Below are positions 56,701 to 64,000 of a DNA stretch of 64,000 nucleotides, in pieces. The first letter of the stretch is position 1. The number at the start of each line of letters is the position of its first letter. The stretch covers positions 6,614,357 to 6,678,356 of the forward strand of contig NC_061789.1 of assembly GCF_022458985.1 (NCBI RefSeq), in the 5' to 3' direction. The notes under the pieces are model-generated. The model did not search any database, was not told the origin of the DNA, and saw nothing but the letters and a program-made list of their open reading frames with translations. A program made the translations under genes and the position numbers. This DNA is from Mugil cephalus (lineage: Eukaryota > Chordata > Actinopteri > Mugiliformes > Mugilidae).

Positions 56701-59700
56701 AACTCTGCTACCTTCAGTATCCCTAATGTCAACTTTAATAATGAGGGATCGTACAGGTGTCAATATCAGAAAAGAGTTTCAGATCGAGACTTCAACTCCC
56801 CACAGAGTGACTCTGTCACACTCTCAGTTACATGTACGTAAGAAATACAATTGCCTTTCTTTTTAATTGTGTTTAATAGTTGTTGCATCATCTGAAATTT
56901 AAATGATGATTTATACCTCTACTCAAGGGATTCTACACTGAACTTGTGTTGTTTTATTCAGTGGTCCTCCCAAAACCCATCATCTCCATGAATCCTGTTG
57001 GTAAAGTTACCTGGGGTCAGGACATAAGCATCACTTGTTCAGTCTCAACTCAGCATCTAGGAGGAACATTCATCCTGCAGAAAACCACAGGATCATTCAG
57101 AATGACCAAGACATCTAGTACCAACTCTGCTACCTTCAGTATCTCTAATGTCAACTTTAATAATGAGGGATCGTACCAGTGTCAATATCAGACCAGAGTT
57201 TCAGATCGAGACTTCAACTCCCCACAGAGTGACTCTGTCACACTCTCAGTTACATGTACGTAAGAAATACAATTGCCTTTCTTTTTAATTAAGTTAAATA
57301 GTTGTTGCATCATCTCAAATTTAAATGACAATTTATACCTCTACTCAAAGGATTCTACACTGAACTTGTGTTGTTTTATTCAGACATTCTCCCAAAGCCC
57401 ACCATCTCCATGAATCCTGTTGGTAAAGTTACCTGGGGTCAGGACATCAGCATCACTTGTTCAATCTCAACTCAGCATCTAGGAGGAACATTCATCCTGC
57501 AGAAAACCACAGGCTCATACAGACAAACCAGGACATCTAGTGCCAGCTCTGCTACCTTCAGTATCCCTAATGTCAACTTTAATAATGAGGGATCATACCA
57601 GTGTCAATACCAGACCAGAGTTTCAGATCGAGATTTCAGCTCCCCACAGAGTGACTCTGTCACACTCTTAGTTACTGGTAAGGAGAAATATGCAGTTTCT
57701 AATCCTGACTTCTCTTTAACTTCTGTGGGACTGTGAAACAACTGGAAGAAGCTAACATGCAAAAATACACTGAAGCGAAAAGGCAAATTTATCTGACTTT
57801 TTGTTGTGTTGTTTCATTCAGTGGTCCTCCCAAAGCCCACTATCTCCATTAATCCTGTTGGTAAAGTTACCTGGGGTCAGGACATCAGCATCACTTGCTC
57901 AATCTCAACTCAGCATTTAGGAGGAACATTCATCCTGCAGAAGACCACAGGCTCATTCAGAAAAACTAAGACATCTAGTGCCAACTCTGCTACCTTCAGT
58001 ATCCCTAATGTCAACTTTAATAATGAGGGATTGTACCAGTGTCAATATCAGACCAGAGTTTCAGGTCGAGACTTCAGCTCCCCACAGAGTGACTCTGTCA
58101 CACTCTCAGTTATTGGTAAGGAGAAATATGGAGATTCTAATCTTGACTTCTCTTTAACTTCTATGGAACTGTGAAAGAGAAGATGCTAACACACTTAAAC
58201 CAAAAGGCAAGTTTATCTATGACTTTATGTTGTGTTGTTCTTTCAGTCATTCTCCCAAAGCCTGAAATCACGGAAATCCTGGTCGTGAGGTTATGTGGGA
58301 TCAGGACCATAATACTTGTTCAGTCTTAACTCAGCATTTAGGAGGAACATGCACTCTGCTTATCTCGGGCTCATCAAGAAAAATCCAAACATCTAGTACA
58401 TACTCTGCTACCTTCAGTAGCCTCAATGTCAACTTTCATGATGAGGGATGGTACCAGTGTCAGTATCAGACAAGAGTTTCAGGTCGAGATTTTATTTCTC
58501 CACAGAGTGACTCTGTCAACTAAACTGATCCATCTTAATCCAGTTTCTCTTTCTTCCCAGTGCCACTGCAACCGCCCAGCATCTACCTGACGTCTGCTAA
58601 CCAAGAGCCTGTCCAGGGTCCTGAGAGTGCAGAGGTCACCAGGGGTCACAGCTTTACCTTAACCTGCTCCATTTCCTCCCACTATCCTGGAGGGGTTTTC
58701 TCTCTTATCCTCTCTGGCTCCAACATCACCAGGACCCAGCCAGTGATCAACAACTCAGCCTCCTTTAGTTTCCCTGAAGCTGAGTATGAGCACCAGGGTG
58801 ACTACAGCTGTGTTTATGAAGTCACACTGTCCTCCAGGAAATTCACTTCAGACATGTCAGCGACGGTGAACATCAACATTAAAAGTAAGAAGACCAAATT
58901 TAAGACTAAGATTAAACAATATCTTTGAGACTATTTGGACGGCACTAATAACTTGTCATTTGTACACATTCAATTCTACACATGCTTTTATAATACATAA
59001 TGTATCTCTACCCAACCTCTTAAGCAATCCATATTAATTAATATCTGCATGACCCATAGTAGAGATCACAGAGTACATGCTAAACAAAACTAACTTACTG
59101 CTTTGATGAAATACTAAATCAAATGCAGTTTGACTTTTCTGTGTCAAGTAGGGTAGAGATGTTGAGGTGAGGACCCAGGTGCAGAACTAAAGATGAGGTG
59201 GGAAGTTCCAGCAAAAAGTATTTAATAATTAAGAAAAAGTGCTGCACTAGGCAGGAAAATACAAAAATGAAAGAATCATGGCATGGACACAAGGGAACAT
59301 GGCTTGGAAACAAGGTACGTGGGTAACATAAATGACGTGACAAGGAACAAAGGGATGGCAGGGAGATAAATGCACAAGAGGATGCATGGATGAAAAGACA
59401 CAGGTGAAACTCATGAGGGCAATCACAGCAGGAGAAACCAAATAATCAAGGGACGGACGAGGAACACAGATAGGAAATCCAGTAACTTGACAAAATAAAA
59501 CAGGAAACCCCAAAACATGAGCACAAAATAAAAGACAGACACAGAACCTTGACATTCTGAACTTTTGACAATCAGTCAATTTTTCTCTTAGTGCAGGTGA
59601 TTAAGCTGGTCTCCTCACTCACTGCACCGTTGCTGCTCCTGCTGCTCCTGATGGCGGCCTGTCTGTTCCACAAGAGAAGACGTCAAGCCCTGAAGCTAGA

Positions 59701-59899
59701 AAACCTTGACCACACCGAAAGTTAGTGCTAATCAGGGCAGACGGGACATTACATCAAATGATGAACTTCTTTTCACACTGATAACATTCTTGCTCTCATT
59801 GCAGTGACTTGCTGGAACTTTGGCTCCGTCAATAACCTCGAGGAGGACTATGAAGAGATATACACCCATGTGAGATATGAGCAAAAAAAACATGTGTGA
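53770..59899 (+). CDS. SRCR-Ig hybrid receptor, copy B (five Ig domains)
   Basis: Exons: 53770-53800, 54593-54628, 55269-55583, 56540-56833, 56962-57255, 57384-57677, 57822-58115, 58561-58884, 59592-59720 and 59805-59899, all phase 1, giving 701 residues. Same plan as copy A: split signal peptide (1-22), eight-cysteine SRCR (23-127), four WGQD-type Ig domains of exactly 98 residues each (128-519), the distinct Ig domain (520-627), membrane exon (628-670) and tail (671-701). The tail reads [15 protein letters not shown], with Y686 in YEEI plus Y690 and Y695. The extra Ig exons compared with copy A repeat at 422 and 438 bp. A frameshifted Ig exon at 58247 is skipped. The reading frame is clean throughout, so the copy looks functional. 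Ligand unknown; group B SRCR domains elsewhere bind microbial or cell-surface ligands. Confidence 0.85.
58247..58523 (+). pseudogene. Decayed, frameshifted Ig exon in copy B
   Basis: Counterpart of 49320-49598 in copy A. A net one-base loss near 58270 (ATCACGGAAATCC against ATCACCACGAATCC) shifts the frame from the acceptor and causes early stops. The same terminal DSVN-TAA (58521-58523) is present and no donor is visible. The shared lesion predates the duplication; the frameshift came later. Confidence 0.8.
59142..59554. mobile_element. Small DNA transposon-like insert, copy B intron
   Basis: Same element, ends (TGTCAAG / CTTGACA) and intron position as 50216-50628 in copy A, with only scattered substitutions. 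Confidence 0.6.
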
Positions 59900-62800
59900 T
59901 GATGACTATGATGAAGAGTGAAGGTGACAACGATGACAAGGAAGCTGATGATGAAGGGGGAAATGATTACCATATTTCCTCTAATAGTGGGGTCTTTATT
60001 TGCTTAGCCTCCCAGAAGACCCGGCCATTATTGGAGGCAGGCTTTTATTTCTAACTCCCTTTGCTTCATACCAGTATGTACCAGTATATTTGCTCAAAGT
60101 TTTCATACCATTATCCTTATCCTGTGTATTAATGAATGCCTTCACTGCACCGCCTTGCATTTTGTTTCCTAGATTGCCATTAAATTTTACTCTTGAGTTG
60201 ATCCACCTGCCTCTCTGGAGTGTGTGTGTTGCATTTGGGTCCTCCACAACCAGTTCTTTCAATTTGCCCACTTCAAGGCAACAAAATAGTCATTTACCCT
60301 CTCAATCAAATCATGCATGTTCTTATTTTCTTCTCCGTGGACAAGACGACCTACCATCCAGGTGTTCCTGGCAAGTTGGATTTTACAGAATTGTCTTTCT
60401 AGTTACATAATCAAACACCCTGACAAAAAAATGTACATATAATGAAAGTACATCAGTGCAAGCACTGCCAGAATCCATTCAGACTGTATCTCAGTCAAAG
60501 CAATTTGGAAAAAGAAAATAAAAACAATCATTTGTAGCCACATTGAAATCAACCCAAAGGTATCACCTCTTCTTTTCAGCATTATGTTGACTCATCTTGA
60601 TAGGGACCCTACTCAGGCACTGTGTGTCCACCGTTCTTTTAATTGCAGGACGTCACCATGTCACCTTAACTTCATAAAACCCACTCACATGTAAACCAAT
60701 GTGGGATGGCCCACAATGTGCTTTTATGTTGGTTTGCTTTGTGTGAAGACTACTAAGAAAAAAATAAAATAACAAAATTAGCCATCCTATCACAAGAGTC
60801 TAAAATCTCCACACAGCTATCCTTTCGAGGACTTTATTTTATTTTAGCAAAACCTCATAAAATCACTTTGTGCCCAAAATATTTTGGTTTAGTATGGTCA
60901 ATGTACAAGCCACTGCATCTCTCTGATTCTTGATCAAATTGTACCAACATTGACTGGAGGTACATTTTGACTTTTGGCTGTTGCGCCATTGAGCTCAGAT
61001 CAGCATGTCATGGCAGAATGTGACAGTCACGTCTGGCTCCAAAGGAGAGTTGGTCCCATAGAGACCCACATTACATAGTCCAACTTGAAAGTGAAAATAA
61101 ATATGATGGTACAAAAATAAATTCACGCAGTGGTGCTACTTGTTGGAGTCTAACTCTGCAAAGATGGTGACGACTGGAGGTCCCACACTGAGCTTCTACC
61201 TCTACCTCGGTGGGTGCGTCTGTCTTCTTACTGTATTAATTCAAGGATTCTGAAATGTCACAGTAACCAGTTATTTCACAGGTCTGATGTCTTCAGTATT
61301 GTTCTTCAATGCATAAAACAAATTTCACAAACTTGACAGAGTTTGTGTGTCTGAACTTTGGTCAGGATCATTTGTGTAAGGAAATACCAAAGGTTACTGT
61401 CAGCACCAGGCTAGAACTCAGGACGCAGATGCAAGGGTTAGGGATCTTCAATAACAGTCTTTATTAATAATAACACAGGAAAAAAAAAAAACTCCTAGAA
61501 GGAGAAAGCAAAGCGGGCTCCGGAAAAATGGCCTCAGAAACTCTTCAAGAAGGAATGTGGCTACAAAAGGTACCGAAATAGTATTCTGTCCGTGGAAGGA
61601 GGAAAACACAAAATACTGAGAAAATCTCAAAATAAGGAAAACGCTAAGGTACAAGTGAAAATCACTCACGAGGGGGAACCAGAACAAAATCCAAAAAGAA
61701 ACAACTTTGGTTAAGGCAGCGAAACGACTGTGGCAAGGATGGGGTGAACGCACGAGGACAAAGACGTACAATCTGGCACAAAACAAGGAGGAACACATGG
61801 GGGAAATGGGGAACAGGTGGGTGTAATCCTATATTGAGCAGCTGTGGCCCTGTGTACTGTAAATAGTGGATGTAATTAAATTGACCTGTTGTTTTTTAGA
61901 ATGAAATGCTATTTTGAAAATGAAATTATGTTTGGCTCATAAATAGAGCCATGATGTGTTGAGTGGATTTGGATCATTTCTAAATCATCAAAACAGTAAC
62001 ATGACAGTGGGTGTAAAGAAGTGTTTTCACTGACTCCATTTACATGTGCAGAATAATAATCTGTGTGCTGTTAAATGACCCCCTGGTGACCTAAAGTTAT
62101 GTGAAGTGAATTGATAACTGTAATAATCTGATAAAAGACACCAGGTCCTCATGGTGTTAAATGGCCACTTGAATAATATGAAAATCAAAAAAATACAATT
62201 ATACACTGATTATACGTGTGCATGTAAACACTAGTTAACAGTATCTTTCTCAGTCTTTGTCCTCAACTAACATAGGCTTTAATAGTTATGTGTGTGTCAC
62301 ACCGTGGTGAGGGTGTCTTGTCTTGGGGTTATTTTGTCCTGTCATTTCCTGTTTTATTTTGAAAAGTAACTCTCCTCTTGTTTCAGGTCACTTGCCCTTC
62401 CTCATGTGTCACCAGTCTGATTGTCTTCCCTGATTCCTGATTGTGTCCACCTGTCCCCTATTTCCCTCCATGTGTTTAAGTAGTCTGTGTTCCCCTTGTC
62501 TCGTGCCAGAGTGTTATCGTCTTCAACCTGTTCTCGTGCCTTGCTTCATGTCTTCAACCAAAGAAGTTTCAAGTAAGCCTGTGAATCCTCTCGAAGAGAG
62601 AGTTTTTGTTTGTTTAGTCTTTTCTTAGTTAGATCCTCAGTCCTGAGGTTTTCCTCCATTTGGAGTGTTTTGTGTTATTTTTTGATTTGTTACTTTGTTT
62701 TGAGTTTTCCTCCTTCTGGAGAGTTTTTTGTTTTCACTGGTCGGATTAGCATCTAGGTTTTTTGTGGCCATTTGTTTGTCCCTCTGTGAGGGAGCTCTAA

Positions 62801-63063
62801 TGAATCTAAATAAAGCCATTTTGTCATCTCTGCATTCTGAGTCCTGAGTCCTGCTTTGAGTCTCGGCCTGACAGTGTGTAGTTGTCTATTAATTGAAGCT
62901 TTTCGAGAAAACCGCTTGTTTCCCGAGATCATGAGATAAATAGAGGGAAACCTGAGGAAATGAGCTTGTTATTACAGGAAAACGAACACAAATTTGTGAG
63001 TTCATGTCCGGTTAGGGCTTCTGTACATTTCAGAAAAAGAAGAAGTTAAAAAAAAAAGCATCA
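59900..63063. other. Copy B 3' flank and spacer
   Basis: Closely matches 50974-53567, including the candidate AATAAA (60517-60522) and the repeat-like insert at about 61400-61850. The main difference is the extra insert at 62293-62873. No independent gene is supported. Confidence 0.6.
62293..62873. mobile_element. Transposon-like insertion absent from copy A
   Basis: Copy A reads AATAGTTATGTGTGTAGTTG without interruption at 53349-53368. In copy B the same site is split by 581 bp beginning TGTCACACCGTGG and ending GGCCTGACA, flanked by short GTG duplications. The ends are inverted (TGTCA / TGACA). It contains a possible AATAAA near its right end and no domain-bearing ORF. Confidence 0.75.
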
Positions 63064-63264
63064 AGTGCACAGAGGAAGGGTAGAAAAGTTCTAGATGAAC
63101 AAATTCCTCTTCCTTCGCCTTTTAAGTCTTGTGTGAAGTACATTTGAGAGAGGTGCTGTCACAGCAAGAGCAGAAACGGAAAATCAGGAGGTGGTGCTGC
63201 TGTGTTGCCTCCTTGTGTCAACCACCCTGAACCTGGATGCTCTGCAAAACCTGCTTTGTCCAGG

Positions 63265-63295
63265 ATGTCCAAATTCCTACCTAAGCTGTTTTTTG
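63265..63295 (+). CDS. SRCR-Ig hybrid receptor, copy C, first exon (cut by window end)
   Basis: ATG and 31 bases encoding [10 protein letters not shown], identical to copies A and B, then the donor GTGAGT. From spacing in A and B the second leader exon would fall just past 64000. The flanking sequence is nearly identical to copy B, so a third gene is likely to continue outside the window. Confidence 0.8.
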
Positions 63296-64000
63296 GTGAG
63301 TAGTGTGTTAATTTATGCAAATGAATTTGGAATCTAGTGTCCAGGCAAATACAAAATTTAAATTTCCTTAAATTGTCTTTATTGTTGCAAAGCTTTTCAT
63401 TTCACATTTTATCACATAGTTTATAGTGGATAGTGCAATAGATTCTATTATGTCCCTCTCACATCAAAGCTTAGGTGTACACTGATGTTTATTCTTATCT
63501 GCAGTAAAACACAGTACAGTCGTGTTAATGAGTCAAAATTTTGTTTAAGCAGGTTTGTCCTATTGACATCATCGTGATTTATTTTTTTATATTTTTCAAG
63601 AGTGACTTGGCCACGAAAATGAGATCCCTCCCTAAATGGCTTTTAAATCTATAGATTCAAGTCTTTACAATCGTCAGATTCTGGTAATTGTCAGTGTGAG
63701 AGGCTTTTTGGTAGGTAATGTTGTTGTACTGTGTGTTCATCACCAAAGCAGAATTATTTTTCGTGCCAAAAATGTGCAAAAACTTATGAGAAATACTTCA
63801 TGATACAATCTGCAGTTTATAATGTAATTTTGTTGCATGGATCAGGAGAGTGTTAAGATAATGACCAGATCCAACTATCACAGTACAATGAGAGAATACT
63901 GGACTTTGGTCTTCAAGACTATAGCAATTCAGTAAACAGGTCAAATGATATTTGAGTATAAAGTATAAAAATTAATCTCCTAAACATTGTAATGGTCTCT

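Larger units (their letters stand above)
45360..64000 (+). repeat. Tandem array of SRCR-Ig receptor units A, B and C
   Basis: Sequence shared by the copies starts with AGTGC(A/G)CAGAGG at about 45360, 53568 and 63064, giving units of about 8.2 and 9.5 kb; the third is cut by the window end. Similarity covers exons, introns and intergenic DNA. Unit B is longer mainly because of two extra Ig exons and a 581-bp transposon-like insert near its 3' end. The 3' halves of A and B are more alike than their 5' halves, and the 5' ends of B and C are nearly identical. Confidence 0.92.

Overview
This window is vertebrate, almost certainly teleost fish, genomic DNA. It has multi-exon genes with GT-AG introns, a retinoic acid receptor with teleost-like features, and an AT-rich background full of microsatellites, degraded Tc1-like elements, hAT-like MITEs and a LINE fragment. 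There are no bacterial-style operons. Genes were assembled by hand from splice sites, reading phase and protein similarity; no database was searched.

Layout. (1) 1078-3818, minus strand: a compact five-exon gene for a type I membrane receptor with one SRCR domain lacking its C5-C6 loop, one membrane segment and a tail rich in tyrosine motifs. (2) 3.8-25.6 kb: no gene I can support; transposon fossils, simple repeats, a short telomere-like tract and one orphan exon-like ORF near 7.1 kb. (3) 25.6-43.05 kb, plus strand: a complete retinoic acid receptor alpha gene of the alpha-2 isoform type, with nine coding exons, a 9.7 kb first intron, a uORF-containing 5' leader, a diverged tandem repeat upstream, and a likely poly(A) signal at 43024. 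(4) 43.0-45.36 kb: a reverse-strand LINE 3' fragment and a Tc1-like remnant. (5) 45.36 kb to the end, plus strand: a tandem array of at least three copies of a gene for a hybrid receptor: signal peptide, one eight-cysteine SRCR domain, a variable number of Ig domains, a membrane segment and a short tail with a YEEI motif. Copy A has three usable Ig domains, copy B has five, and copy C is cut by the window end after its first exon.

The most distinctive content is the SRCR-Ig array. All its internal exons are phase 1-1, several Ig exons repeat at exactly 422 bp, the copies differ in Ig number and tail tyrosines, and both carry the same decaying Ig exon. The SRCR exons of copies A and B differ by ten amino-acid-changing and one silent substitution. 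This looks like a young, expanding innate immune receptor family. A structurally different SRCR receptor lies on the other side of rara.
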